Positions 26,611-35,631 of a stretch of DNA of 64,000 bases are shown piece after piece (position 1 is the stretch's first letter; the number at the start of each line of letters is the position of its first letter). The stretch comes from Halorientalis pallida (lineage in GTDB: Archaea; Halobacteriota; Halobacteria; Halobacteriales; Haloarculaceae). The DNA is taken from the NCBI RefSeq assembly GCF_004118325.1, contig NZ_RDFA01000004.1, forward strand, positions 396,767 through 460,766. Direction: 5' to 3'. The translations under genes and the position numbers were made by a program. A model generated the notes under the pieces. That model did not search any database. It saw only the letters and a list, made by a program, of their open reading frames with translations, and was not told the origin of the DNA.

Positions 26611-27221
26611 ATGTTGAGATTCCATTCGAGATTGAATCGACTGGGACAAGCAGACTCATCGTAGAATCGGCATATAAGGCCTTGTTGGAACACGGCTATG
26701 CAGACCTCACTATGCAACAAATTGGAGCAGAACTACCCAGGAGTACATCGCTCATATACACATATTATGATAGTAAAGAGGATCTTCTCTTAGATGTGCT
26801 GCGACGCCTGCTACAGTGGCTTGAACCAGAGGAACCTATTAGAAACCAAGATTCACATTATCAATTGCTCTCACGTATTGATTATTTGCTGAATCTCACA
26901 AGTGGAGAAGCGGAGAGGAGTGGGCTTGTTGCCATTGCTGTGCTGCGAGCAAATACATACCAGAACGATCGGTTTCGGGAGGAGTTTGAGCGAGCAGATA
27001 CAGTGCATAGGAATCATTTTTCAACACTCATTGAATGGGGAATTGAAGACAATCGATACTGTGAGGTCGATGCAGGACCGGTCGCATCCTACCTCTACTC
27101 AACGTTTCTGGGGGAAGTCGTGTTATCAGTCACAGTGCGGGGGAGTGGAGACCTGTCCAGCGTTGAACGCGAGTTGAAACAATATGTTCAATCACGGCTG
27201 GTTAAGGACCAGAACCAGTAA
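26607..27221 (+). CDS. TetR-family regulator, module 1
   Basis: This 204-residue protein has an N-terminal TetR helix-turn-helix, residues about 17-60, with ESAYKALLEHGYADLTMQQI followed by GAELPRSTSLIYTYYDSKED. The rest is an all-helical ligand domain. Its ATG overlaps the exporter stop by four bases. It probably represses its own operon and is released by a ligand that the exporter handles, which is the usual logic for TetR-exporter pairs. It ends 27 bases before a convergent TetR gene. Confidence 0.88.
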   Translation: MNVEIPFEIESTGTSRLIVESAYKALLEHGYADLTMQQIGAELPRSTSLIYTYYDSKEDLLLDVLRRLLQWLEPEEPIRNQDSHYQLLSRIDYLLNLTSGEAERSGLVAIAVLRANTYQNDRFREEFERADTVHRNHFSTLIEWGIEDNRYCEVDAGPVASYLYSTFLGEVVLSVTVRGSGDLSSVERELKQYVQSRLVKDQNQ

Positions 27222-27248
27222 TGATACATAAACTACACGAACCCAGAG

Positions 27249-27854
27249 TTACTTTTTGAGATAGGGTAAGAACTGAGATGTCACGATCTCCCTGATAAGT
27301 TCAGGATTCGTTCTTGTGTTTGTAGTGTGTATATTTAACAGTCCACCGACAATGACCAGCAGAAGGTGATGTGCTGTCAGTTTGGGATTAACGTCACGGA
27401 ATTCGTCTTCTTCGATGCCACTATTGATGATTTCGGCGAATAGATTACTTAGCCAGTGGTGAATTTGAGTGAACTGGTCACAATATAGTTGCTTATGTTG
27501 AGCCTGAGACTGGATTTCGAGCAAGGCAGTCTGCATTTGTAGGATTTCTTCGCGATCAGTGCGATCAGGCCCGTATAATAATATGTCTACAAGATCCAGC
27601 AGTTGTTGCGCTGCTGATGAGCGCTTGTCTACTTGGATAGTCTCTCTGAATTCAAAAAGCAGGTGATTTAAGAATGCCGCTAGAAGATCCTCTTTCGTAT
27701 CATAATGATAATGCAATACAGCTTTTGACTTGGCAAAGTTATCAGCGATTGATTGGATTGTGAGGCCTGCATAACCATGCTGCTGGATTGCGTCGTAGGT
27801 TGCCTCCATGATCTCCTGCTTGGTATCGCTAGATTCGTCATTGTCTCCAGTCAT
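27249..27854 (-). CDS. TetR-family regulator
   Basis: This 201-residue protein has the TetR DNA-binding domain at residues about 12-60 (MEATYDAIQQHGYAGLTIQS followed by NFAKSKAVLHYHYDTKEDLL). The C-terminal ligand domain differs from that of the convergent regulator at 26607. It resembles the regulator of module 2 (52503-53129) in the helix-turn-helix. No target gene is adjacent on its own strand apart from a LAGLIDADG-like gene upstream, so its target is unclear. Confidence 0.85.
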   Translation of the reverse strand: MTGDNDESSDTKQEIMEATYDAIQQHGYAGLTIQSIADNFAKSKAVLHYHYDTKEDLLAAFLNHLLFEFRETIQVDKRSSAAQQLLDLVDILLYGPDRTDREEILQMQTALLEIQSQAQHKQLYCDQFTQIHHWLSNLFAEIINSGIEEDEFRDVNPKLTAHHLLLVIVGGLLNIHTTNTRTNPELIREIVTSQFLPYLKK

Positions 27855-27924
27855 AGAACGATGTGTTATTGATGATTTCCGGTGGTCTTGGGTGAATTTG
27901 TTCTGAAATAACTAGACGGTGATA

Positions 27925-28455
27925 CTAGAGCACTTCATCCCATTCGTTTTGAAAGAATTCTCGGTCGTATTTTGCTCGATTGGCGCGGCCAACTTTCTCT
28001 CGGAATGATTCGATATCTTCCATCAATGATAGAAATGACTGTTTTCGTCGGTGGTCACCGGCTTCAAGCCGGGGTATAATTCGCTCACACAGGAGGTTGA
28101 CAGCATCGCTTCGAGCGACAAGATACGGTGCAACTATTCCGAGAAATGTCTGAACGCTGTTTCGGCGACTAATCACAACTTGATACGAATCATATGTCGT
28201 CTCTCTCTCAGTGTCTGCACGGTATGCGACATTGTGATCCTCACAAAAATTCGAGAGAAGTTGCATGCTTTCTTTTGCAGAGAGTTTTATCCGGCACTGT
28301 ACTTGGATGCCGAATCCAATGCGACTGTCTGATCTTTTGGCAACCGAAACTACAATACCAGCGTGATTGTCAACCAGCCCGGCGATGTACGGCATCCGCC
28401 AGTCTGAGCATTCAGTCATCGGTATTGCATCACAGTTCTTCCTGTTTAAGTTCAC
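27925..28455 (-). CDS. Free-standing LAGLIDADG-like protein
   Basis: This 176-residue protein contains YIAGLVDNHAGIVVSVAKRS near residue 23, which matches the LAGLIDADG helix and the strand after it (YLAGLIDADG-G-I/V pattern). The acidic catalytic position is present as Asp but is followed by Asn-His instead of Ala/Gly-Asp. The middle (FGIQVQCRIKLSAKESMQLL) and end (FREKVGRANRAKYDREFF) fit a single-motif homing endonuclease or a derived DNA-binding protein. It is not in an intron or intein. GTG 28455 has a TATA-like box at about 28475-28485; ATG 28419 is an alternative. Confidence 0.6.
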   Translation of the reverse strand: MNLNRKNCDAIPMTECSDWRMPYIAGLVDNHAGIVVSVAKRSDSRIGFGIQVQCRIKLSAKESMQLLSNFCEDHNVAYRADTERETTYDSYQVVISRRNSVQTFLGIVAPYLVARSDAVNLLCERIIPRLEAGDHRRKQSFLSLMEDIESFREKVGRANRAKYDREFFQNEWDEVL

Positions 28456-28523
28456 GACTTGCGAATTAGAACATCAGTAGATATTCAGACCTCAAACGTC
28501 TTCCGAATCGGTCGCAACACTGT

Positions 28524-29792
28524 TTATGTACTTGGACGAGATTGGTTTGGAAACAGTCGTTTTCTAGTGAACACCCCCTGACCCAGCTGTGTTCTATCGT
28601 GGTCAAGGATATTTATAAACAGCATCTCTGAGTTTCGCAGTTCATGTGGGAGCGTCACATTAGCAGACAGAGACTGTGATTCATTCACCGTAGCAACAAC
28701 TTCTCTAAGTCTACCTCGATTAAAGACCTGGATGGTGACTTCTGAACCAGGGGCAATGTTTGTGTATCCCTGCACAGTCATTGTTTCATTTTTTATTTTC
28801 CGATTCGAAAACACGTATGCAAATCTACGGAAGGCAGTGTAATTTATCGTAGTATTTTCGGTGAACGCGGAACTGGGCGAGTTATACCCGTGACTGCTTC
28901 CGAGAGTCAGTGAATACGAACGTGACTTAGTAATTTGAGGTTGAGTCGGAAGAAACACATACGCCGAATCATTGGTTACTGCCATCTCAGATGAGCGCAA
29001 CGTAACCAGTTCTGAGTTAGCTCTAGTGATCGACAATTCAGCACCGTGGCCGATCAACCCAGATAGATTTGTGCTATATTCCAAATCGCCACCGTCAGCT
29101 ACTGTTTTATTCCCTACAATTGTCGTATTTATATTGCGCGTGTCAACATACTCCGGGTTCAAGACGCCATCATACCGGATGACAAGATAACTGTCGGAGG
29201 GAATCGTGGTATTTCCGTCCAGAGAGATTTGGATGGTATTTGAGCGGGGGACAGAGACATACTCTATAGAATCGTTTAGTGATTTTTCAATGAACCCATC
29301 CCTGTTCTCGTCAACCCCAAAGAGCGTGATGTTGCTCCGGTACAGGCCATGCTTCAATAGAGGCTGGACTTCGTATTTGATTGAGACCTGATTTAGTCCA
29401 CTGATCGATTCATTGATTTCTGGAACGATCGTATGACTTGAGTTTGCGCCCGGGGTCGCTGGGGTGGCGTATGCGATGTTGTTTCCGGCCGGATCATCAT
29501 GGGTACAGTCCGAGACATTTGATTTCGGAAATTGAATTGCTAACCAGTCTTCGGTCGCAATGTGGTTGACGTTATTGAACTTCGTGTTGTTCACAAGATT
29601 GTCCGAACTCGTAAATTGCGCTGGGACTTTCCCAACATTAGCTCCGGATACATTGTAGGTACATAGAGACTGGAGAGTGTTACTTCCAATATCGGAGCTA
29701 GTCTCTGCAACCGCTGTCCCAGACCATGCTAAGGTAATCAGAAAAAATAGAACAAGAGTGAACCAGAGTGCTTGTTGAGCGTAGCGTCTCAT
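28524..29792 (-). CDS. Secreted surface protein with beta domains
   Basis: This 422-residue protein has a signal peptide (LWFTLVLFFLITLAWSGTAV) and a mature part of beta-rich domains with many N-glycosylation sequons. Segments such as YIVPE-like repeats are absent, but GVDENRDGFIEKSLNDSIEY, VVRY-type strands and the end MLFINILDHDRTQLGQGVFT recall haloarchaeal surface glycoprotein domains of the BGTF/DUF7827 kind. There is no clear C-terminal anchor. ATG 29792 was chosen as the start because the 36 codons before it look non-coding. The function is unknown. Confidence 0.65.
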   Translation of the reverse strand: MRRYAQQALWFTLVLFFLITLAWSGTAVAETSSDIGSNTLQSLCTYNVSGANVGKVPAQFTSSDNLVNNTKFNNVNHIATEDWLAIQFPKSNVSDCTHDDPAGNNIAYATPATPGANSSHTIVPEINESISGLNQVSIKYEVQPLLKHGLYRSNITLFGVDENRDGFIEKSLNDSIEYVSVPRSNTIQISLDGNTTIPSDSYLVIRYDGVLNPEYVDTRNINTTIVGNKTVADGGDLEYSTNLSGLIGHGAELSITRANSELVTLRSSEMAVTNDSAYVFLPTQPQITKSRSYSLTLGSSHGYNSPSSAFTENTTINYTAFRRFAYVFSNRKIKNETMTVQGYTNIAPGSEVTIQVFNRGRLREVVATVNESQSLSANVTLPHELRNSEMLFINILDHDRTQLGQGVFTRKRLFPNQSRPST

Positions 29793-30009
29793 ATGGCGAA
29801 GCCTTGCCTGTTTACTATAATAAGCCTTGTGTGGCTGATTGAGCGGTTGCAGATGCCCCACGTGGGCTGTGACATAAGCATGAGCAACCAGAGTTGTCAC
29901 TGAGTGATTTTTAAAAATCGGGATTATAGAGGAGACGACGTAGTATATATATGGACGGATATAGCCGGCAAATCGGATATTACCTGGGTTCCACTAATTG
30001 TCTTGCACA

Positions 30010-31188
30010 ATGAACCGCCGAACTCTTTTAGCAGCCGTCGGTTCGATACTCGCTGCAGGATGTTCTCAGAATCGAGGTGGGGGTAGTGGGGAACGCGGAG
30101 CATACAGCGAGAAGTTTGGGATGGGAAGAAAAGCGGACACCCCTGTCGATTTTGGATTTGATGGAAATAATCAGTCCTTCGATTTCAATTACGGTGATGA
30201 TCCGGATTTTGAATTCAATAGTAGCCAGGTTGGGTCCGAAGCTAGATTTGATTTTAGAGGCGGCCAACAGAGGGAATCTGATTCGCTTCCAACGCCTGCA
30301 GAGACGAATAAGCAGGCAACAGAGTATCTTGTTCAGGCTCGGCGTTCACTCATTGAGGCAATAGAAATCTATGCAGGCTTTGGTGGAGAAGACATTGATT
30401 TGACTTCCGTGTCACCGACGACAGAATCTTTCTCACCGTACGAAGTCAAGAGTAAGATAGACAACTCAAGACAACCCCTAAGGAGAGCAGCAGAATATGC
30501 GACTGAAGGGCAGAAAGTATACATAGTCGCTCTTGAGCAGACGGGAATTTTTCTCAAACATGCTGTAGAGGCCGAAGTTGAAGTCCGATCAGCGCTTGCA
30601 GAATATCAGAACGCCATGAGTTTCCTCTACGATGCTGACACCACTAATTTTGAGGCACCCCAGAAGCGGCTTCGAGATCATGCTACAGAAGCGCAAGACG
30701 AGGTCGATCTGATCACATCTGAGACAGATTCAAGTGCTCTTCAGGTCGTTGATTCGGATGCTCAAGAGCTCTACAAGGCAAAGATGGCGCAGTTTGAGGC
30801 AGTTATTCAGACATTCCGCTCGCTGGAAGGCGGCGTTGCAGAAATAGGAAGTGGTCTATCGAGTCTGAAAGAGGGCGCCAAAGTATACAATAACAGGGAA
30901 TATGAGAATGCATCGTTTGACTTGGGTTCTGCTCTGAATTCTTTTTCAGGGGCGAAGCGTGCGTTTCAAACCGCACGCAGCAATGCTGTTCTACAGTCTG
31001 CGACAAGACCGGGCTTAGACTTTGTCACAATACTTTATCAAATCACAGATGATCTCAATGAGAGCGCAGAAGCAAAGACCAATGATAATAACGAAAGATA
31101 CGTTGAGTATAGAGAAAGAGCAATCGACCACTTGAGATCGGATGACAGAACGGAATATATGAGTGAAATTAATCAGATACAATGGTAA
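30010..31188 (+). CDS. Tat lipoprotein with helical domain
   Basis: This 392-residue protein starts MNRRTLLAAVGSILAAGCSQ with a twin-arginine motif and a lipobox Cys at residue 18. A Gly/Asp/Phe-rich stretch (FGFDGNNQSFDFNYGDDPDF) follows, then an all-helical domain of about 280 residues with likely coiled coils (NKQATEYLVQARRSLIEAIE and LFEAVIQ-type heptads). The helical domain may mediate assembly on the outer face of the membrane. A TATATATA run at 29944-29951 is too far for a leaderless start, so a leader of about 30-40 bases is likely. The function is unknown. Confidence 0.7.
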   Translation: MNRRTLLAAVGSILAAGCSQNRGGGSGERGAYSEKFGMGRKADTPVDFGFDGNNQSFDFNYGDDPDFEFNSSQVGSEARFDFRGGQQRESDSLPTPAETNKQATEYLVQARRSLIEAIEIYAGFGGEDIDLTSVSPTTESFSPYEVKSKIDNSRQPLRRAAEYATEGQKVYIVALEQTGIFLKHAVEAEVEVRSALAEYQNAMSFLYDADTTNFEAPQKRLRDHATEAQDEVDLITSETDSSALQVVDSDAQELYKAKMAQFEAVIQTFRSLEGGVAEIGSGLSSLKEGAKVYNNREYENASFDLGSALNSFSGAKRAFQTARSNAVLQSATRPGLDFVTILYQITDDLNESAEAKTNDNNERYVEYRERAIDHLRSDDRTEYMSEINQIQW

Positions 31189-31281
31189 GTTGGTAGTAAA
31201 AAACAGGACTGTTGCTGATGACCGAGATGCTGTGATCATCCGGCAGAAAGTTTCATAATTGTTCGATAGCGATGTTGGAGC

Positions 31282-31992
31282 ATGGCAAGGACTCTCTTAC
31301 TTGTTTTAGGAATGGTTGTTTTAGTTTCAATAGGTGTTGGAGTTCTTGTTGGAATTCAGGTCGGCAATGGAACTGACTCCCCACCACAAAGTCAGACAGT
31401 AACAACAAGTCCAACTGGCGAGTCAACACCAACTCCGGTCCCAGGTCCAAGTCAGACACAAAATGAAACCACGCAGATTGCACAACCGAATTCACCAAAT
31501 CATCAACTGCAAGCTGCCATACTCAGTAGCATTAACGACTACCGGATTCGCCACAATCGTAGTCCGCTGGTTGATACAGGACCGCACACGAACCGACTCA
31601 AGAAAATGGCCACAAAACATAGTCAGCACATGGCCGCCGTGGGTGTTGCCAAGACATCGTTGCGGGGAAGCACAGGCCCTGAGCGATACAGCGATGCTGG
31701 ACTAGATAACATGTGTCCTTTTCCATCCAACAGTGGCTATTCGACCATTGATCCGTCCGTCGGGAAATTAGAATTGGTGGCCAAACCCGTGGAAGCACCT
31801 CCATATGAAAACGTTGAGGGTGGATACAACGGAGATGTGTCTACAGTTGCAAATAATGCATTGAGTGTGTGGGTTGAATCGAATCAGGACCGTCGAAAGT
31901 TGCTATACAAAAACGCAAAACAAGCTGGAATCGGTTTTGTAGTCACCGACCGCGGTAGTGTGTATGTTACCGTCGCGTTATGTGGATCCTGA
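31282..31992 (+). CDS. Secreted CAP/SCP-domain protein
   Basis: This 236-residue protein has an N-terminal membrane anchor or signal (TLLLVLGMVVLVSIGVGVLV), a Thr/Pro/Gln-rich linker to about residue 70 and a CAP domain. The domain starts LQAAILSSINDYRIRHNRSP and contains the histidine-bearing helix NRLKKMATKHSQHMAAVGVA and the region WVESNQDRRKLLYKNAKQAG. CAP domains act outside the cell in lipid binding or proteolysis. The sequence keeps the family's order but the second histidine motif is weak. It lies 93 bases after the preceding lipoprotein gene. Confidence 0.82.
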   Translation: MARTLLLVLGMVVLVSIGVGVLVGIQVGNGTDSPPQSQTVTTSPTGESTPTPVPGPSQTQNETTQIAQPNSPNHQLQAAILSSINDYRIRHNRSPLVDTGPHTNRLKKMATKHSQHMAAVGVAKTSLRGSTGPERYSDAGLDNMCPFPSNSGYSTIDPSVGKLELVAKPVEAPPYENVEGGYNGDVSTVANNALSVWVESNQDRRKLLYKNAKQAGIGFVVTDRGSVYVTVALCGS

Positions 31993-32261
31993 CACTTCTG
32001 TACACACTATCGTACACCTGCCGACTGAGGAAACTTTGTGCCACGGTGCGGTCAGGGTATCGAACCTACGGGTCTAACCACAACGACAGAATTCTCGTCT
32101 CACCAGAGTAGTCCTGAATTATTTACGGCCCGTTGTATAAGTTAATACTGTCATGGCCGACATCGTCTCTCATTCACCGCCGCGAGGGTCGGCCATGACA
32201 ACCGATCATGCACCGACTCAGGCCAGCGTGGAGACATCGCCCCACCTGTGCCTGTATACTC

Positions 32262-32683
32262 ATGACCGTGATGTGGGCGTACCCGTCATCGTAGAAGCAT
32301 TGCTGATCCTAGGCTGGCATACGACCTAGTACCCGGTCAACGCCAATTTCAGTGGTAGGGAGGGTCCCGCTGTTGTACTCCTTGATTACCGTTGCTGGCG
32401 TTTCCGTTCCTGTGATCAACGGTCTTCCGACAGCCACATCGCGATAACGCTCCATCCATCGCAACGTCTCCGGGTCCTGGAGCTGATAACCACCCACCAA
32501 TACACTGTACCGAGCACTGCTTCCACCTTCCGTTTCTGACCGGAACTGATGTAGGTCAACCAAAGCTAAAACATCTTGTGGAATGAACTCCCCTGTATCG
32601 GCAAGCGTCCCCAATTCAGAACCTGCATAGAATCCACCTGTTGTGAGGGCGAGTACCTCGCACTTGTCGGCAATGCCGTTCAC
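32262..32683 (-). pseudogene. Fragment of an RND/MMPL exporter gene
   Basis: From about 32262 to 32660 the minus strand encodes a segment that matches residues about 385-530 of the exporter at 48303-50588: LTTGGFYAGSELGTLADTGE, QFRSETEGGSS, QLQDPETLRWMERYRDVAVG and KEYNSGTLPTTEIGVDRVLG. Both ends stop abruptly, and a stop follows GRMPA where the intact copy reads RIPAGEKQ. The fragment is a remnant of a third exporter copy. The nucleotide match is still high, so the event was not ancient. Confidence 0.85.
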
Positions 32684-32781
32684 ACAGGGTATGGCTGATT
32701 ACTGACTGCCACCACGCCGAGTTGTCGTCCAGTTGAGGAACGGTCACGAGCGGCGCTCTCCAATGTCCTGGAATCGAAACA

Positions 32782-32806
32782 GTTGATTAATCGAATTTTA
32801 ATCAAC
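32782..32806. repeat. Inverted repeat, 9-base arms
   Basis: GTTGATTAA at 32782-32790 pairs with TTAATCAAC at 32798-32806 around a 7-base loop. It may be a hairpin terminator or a protein-binding site. Confidence 0.45.
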
Positions 32807-32867
32807 GTTGGGGGCGTGTATCAGACAGACTCCCTGCGCAAACCCCCTGCCTCCAGTCTCTACTTTC

Positions 32868-32889
32868 ACCCCCAGTTCCCCTGGGGGGT
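32868..32889. repeat. GC-rich inverted repeat
   Basis: ACCCCCAG at 32868-32875 faces CTGGGGGGT at 32881-32889. The arms pair over eight bases with a five-base loop. Confidence 0.4.
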
Positions 32890-33038
32890 ATTCATAGATA
32901 AGACCTCTACTGGTAGCAATCGGACACAAACGCAAATAGCGCCACTTCCATGGACCGGAGTGCTGGCTATTGCGTAGCGACCGAAATATCGACGAATAAA
33001 CAGGACACCTCAGGATTTCAGTAGAGTGAGCAGGATTT

Positions 33039-33060
33039 GTCACCGATGAAGTCCGGTGAC
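33039..33060. repeat. Inverted repeat, 7-base arms
   Basis: GTCACCG at 33039-33045 pairs with CGGTGAC at 33054-33060. Confidence 0.35.
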
Positions 33061-33466
33061 TGCATGTATCCATGCTGTCTGCACTCCGGTCAAGCCGGTA
33101 GAGGTTACTGGGGCAACATTAATATCAAAACTAAACCTGGCGACGAATGCAGAATCTCACTCGTGAGATCTGCCGGTAGCAGGAAATAACACAATCGATA
33201 CCGCTCAGTATGATACGCTGTCTTCTCAATATTAATAAGCAAATAGCATTCATTCCACTACTTCGTCTAACGTATCAAAGTGCCCGACCGTATTTGAAAC
33301 AGCGATCAAAAATCTTTATTAAACGACCGCTGTGCCAGCCCAAACAGAAGTATAGAACAGACGACTATTACAAATTCCCAGTTGATCGCCTGAGGATATC
33401 GCTGCCCCATTTTTCTCAGCCCATAATGGGCGTACTCTTATACAGACACGTCCAGTAGCTGTCGTT

Positions 33467-34048
33467 ATGCGACGTCGCAGATATCTTGCAACTGCCGCTG
33501 CAATGCTTTCCCTTGGAGGATGTTCAGACGATGCAGAAATCATCACCCCAACAAAGGACACAACGTCAGCAGCACCGACTACGATCGATCAGCCACAGTC
33601 ACCGCCAGCGGAGAGACCGACCAACACACCTCAAAGCGAAAGACCAGCGGACGTAACACCTCAGGGGACACCATCAGAGGCCCCACTCAAGATCGACTAT
33701 GACCCTGCTGCGGTGAAAGAGAATGCATCGGTTGTTCCGTACGACACGCTCGTTCAGAACATCAACGAGTATCGTGGAGAAGCAGTTTATTATAAATATG
33801 CGAGAGTTTATCGAGCCATTCCTGCTGGGGCATATACCCAATTACAGTTGACCGTCTCAACCACGTCACGAGACTGGGAGGGCGTCATCGGGGCTGACTG
33901 GAGAAGTGATGAGGAATTAACAGAGGGTTACGTAATTCAAATGTGGGGGTTTGTTCGCGGGCTCTATGAATACGAGACGATTGAGGGCGAGTCCCGGATA
34001 GCTCCGTCAGTACAGATGATCGATTACGAACTGTATCAGGACAGATAG
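33467..34048 (+). CDS. Lipoprotein with OB-fold-like C-terminal domain
   Basis: This 193-residue protein starts MRRRRYLATAAAMLSLGGCS with an arginine-rich head and a lipobox Cys at residue 19. A Thr/Pro-rich linker leads to a domain of about 110 residues with ALVQ-like strands: NINEYRGEAVYYKYARVYRA, then QLTVSTTSRDWEGVIGADWR and GYVIQMWGFVRGLYEYET. The strand order and the VxxWGFVRG pattern recall OB-fold or DUF4352-type domains of small lipoproteins, but this is not certain. A CTTATAC box (about 33433-33439) gives leaderless spacing. Confidence 0.65.
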   Translation: MRRRRYLATAAAMLSLGGCSDDAEIITPTKDTTSAAPTTIDQPQSPPAERPTNTPQSERPADVTPQGTPSEAPLKIDYDPAAVKENASVVPYDTLVQNINEYRGEAVYYKYARVYRAIPAGAYTQLQLTVSTTSRDWEGVIGADWRSDEELTEGYVIQMWGFVRGLYEYETIEGESRIAPSVQMIDYELYQDR

Positions 34049-34386
34049 CCGATTTACACATGGGGTTATCCCGGATATGAGTGGGTCTACGGGTTTCGTA
34101 ATTAACAGGTTGGTCGCACCCTCTCTTTGTTAGCCATCCATGCGCCCAAACACTTGTAACCCTAAGGTGATAGCAACTGTTGGGGGCAAAGTCGGAGCTA
34201 CCATACCAGACTCTCACCCCAACTCCCATCCGTGCCCTGACTTGTATCTAGTCGGGGCGAGTTTAGAAGTGTTCGTCATGTCTGCCACGCAATCTCGCTC
34301 AATTATTTCCGGGTAGTTATGACTGTAGTCCACGGTGTGAGCGGGAACAAACGCTTCTGCTTTCGGTAGGGAGAACATGGTGTCGA
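34049..34386. other. Gene-free stretch
   Basis: Nothing supportable is seen on either strand. Confidence 0.5.
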
Positions 34387-34572
34387 CTAGTTTAGGAGCC
34401 CTTCAACATTAAGATCATCAACCCGACTCAGGACAATAGATCGACCTCTGCGAATACCGATCCGCGGCCCGTCTATGGGGTGGATTCCTAACTCAACTTC
34501 AAATGATACCCACCGCTTGCGTTCTACGTGAACCACTGTCACGTCACTAGTTGTCAGCTTATTCCCTCTCAT
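34387..34572 (-). CDS. Possible small protein, unknown
   Basis: This 61-residue frame starts MRGNKLTTSDVTVVHVERKR and ends in VLSRVDDLNVEGLLN. A GTATAATTCC box lies about 31-40 bases before the ATG. The product is beta-rich and could be a small DNA- or RNA-binding protein. The only support is the promoter-like box and the regular frame, so it may be spurious. Confidence 0.3.
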   Translation of the reverse strand: MRGNKLTTSDVTVVHVERKRWVSFEVELGIHPIDGPRIGIRRGRSIVLSRVDDLNVEGLLN

Positions 34573-34760
34573 GTAGAAGATAGGCTGAACCCGAAGTACA
34601 AATCTCGGAATTATACTCTAACGGTCGTGCAATTAATTGAACACGAAGGAGTCGCTGCGGTACAGAGGTAAAATCTGTTGTGTTGACCAGCCCAGTCATT
34701 AGAATCAGCATGGGCTCTGGTCTGACTTGGCTGGGAGAATGGAATCGTCTGTAGGGACAG

Positions 34761-35153
34761 TTAGTTTTGACGTGCGCGCTGGAGGAATGTAAGCGCCGCC
34801 CCGAGGAGTGCGATGTTCTGGAGGAAGGCAGTCAGTTCCTCATCGTGTTGCTCGTCATCAACGGCCCAGAAGTCGTGCATGAGTGGCGTAACACCAATAA
34901 AAAATGCAGCCACACTACCAGTGGAGAGTTTAGGAAACTTCCACATGCTAATGCCCAGGCCCCCGCCGAGGAGGAGGCCGCTGGCTGCCGGAACGAGCGT
35001 GTCTGCTTTGGGGACGCCCTTGGCATTGGCGTAGGCGATTCGTCCGTTGAGGTCCGTGAAGTTCCGGAGTGCCAGCACAATCAAGCCACTTCCAAACAGC
35101 AAGCGCCCAAGAAGTGATGGTGCATCGGTGTCATCTGTTTCAGTTTCAGCCAT
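34761..35153 (-). CDS. DoxX-like membrane protein
   Basis: This 130-residue protein has an acidic head (MAETETDDTDAPSLLGRLLF) and four hydrophobic segments. The sequence LIVLALRNFTDLNGRIAYAN, KGVPKADTLVPAASGLLLGG and VTPLMHDFWAVDD follow the DoxX pattern, with the conserved arginine and the MHDFW motif of this family. DoxX-like proteins are linked to quinone-dependent redox processes and to stress survival, but their activity is unsettled. ATG 35153 was chosen because the frame before it has no coding character. Its GC content is higher than that of the lipoprotein genes. Confidence 0.82.
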   Translation of the reverse strand: MAETETDDTDAPSLLGRLLFGSGLIVLALRNFTDLNGRIAYANAKGVPKADTLVPAASGLLLGGGLGISMWKFPKLSTGSVAAFFIGVTPLMHDFWAVDDEQHDEELTAFLQNIALLGAALTFLQRARQN

Positions 35154-35631
35154 CGTAGTCCGGAAGTGCGCTGGCAATTTAATCGCCACGCTTGTCACAC
35201 AGGTCGATCGTCGATACGTGATAGAACTCAATCATTTCAGATACCATTCAATCCGCAGAGAGGTTCAACGGAAGCGTTCAGAAGGATGTCTTGTTGTGCT
35301 CTCGCACTTAATCAAGAAGTTCTGCACAATCCACAGCTGAAATGTTCCGAAAAATCACTGATCTTTGAGCTTCGCTTCCACCGGCGCTGCATTGATGTAT
35401 GCATTGACTGTGGGTTTCAGCCTACCTATACGCCCCTGCTAGTTGCGTATCAATAATACCAGATTCAGTCTCAGCCGTTATGCTCTCACCTTCTCGCCTT
35501 GGCTATCACCGTGTGTGGGATAGTAGCATCGCGAACGACAGCGGTACGCACCACCCACGGTGTGGGTGCTGTTGGTGATGTTGCTGCTATTGAAAGACCC
35601 GCTCTTGTGGCCGGAAGTCTACCGCTATCGG
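35154..35631. other. Gene-free stretch
   Basis: No gene can be supported here on either strand. Confidence 0.45.

Larger units (their letters stand above)
32684..33466. other. Gene-free stretch with three hairpins
   Basis: No convincing gene is seen on either strand. Three inverted repeats are listed separately. The stretch may be wreckage left by deletions next to the exporter fragment. Confidence 0.5.

Noticed and set aside
32152..32197. Inverted repeat CATGGCCGAC...GTCGGCCATG with a short plus-strand frame of about 58 codons.
   Set aside because: The frame runs into sequence antisense to the exporter fragment and has no protein-like pattern. The repeat alone gives no function.
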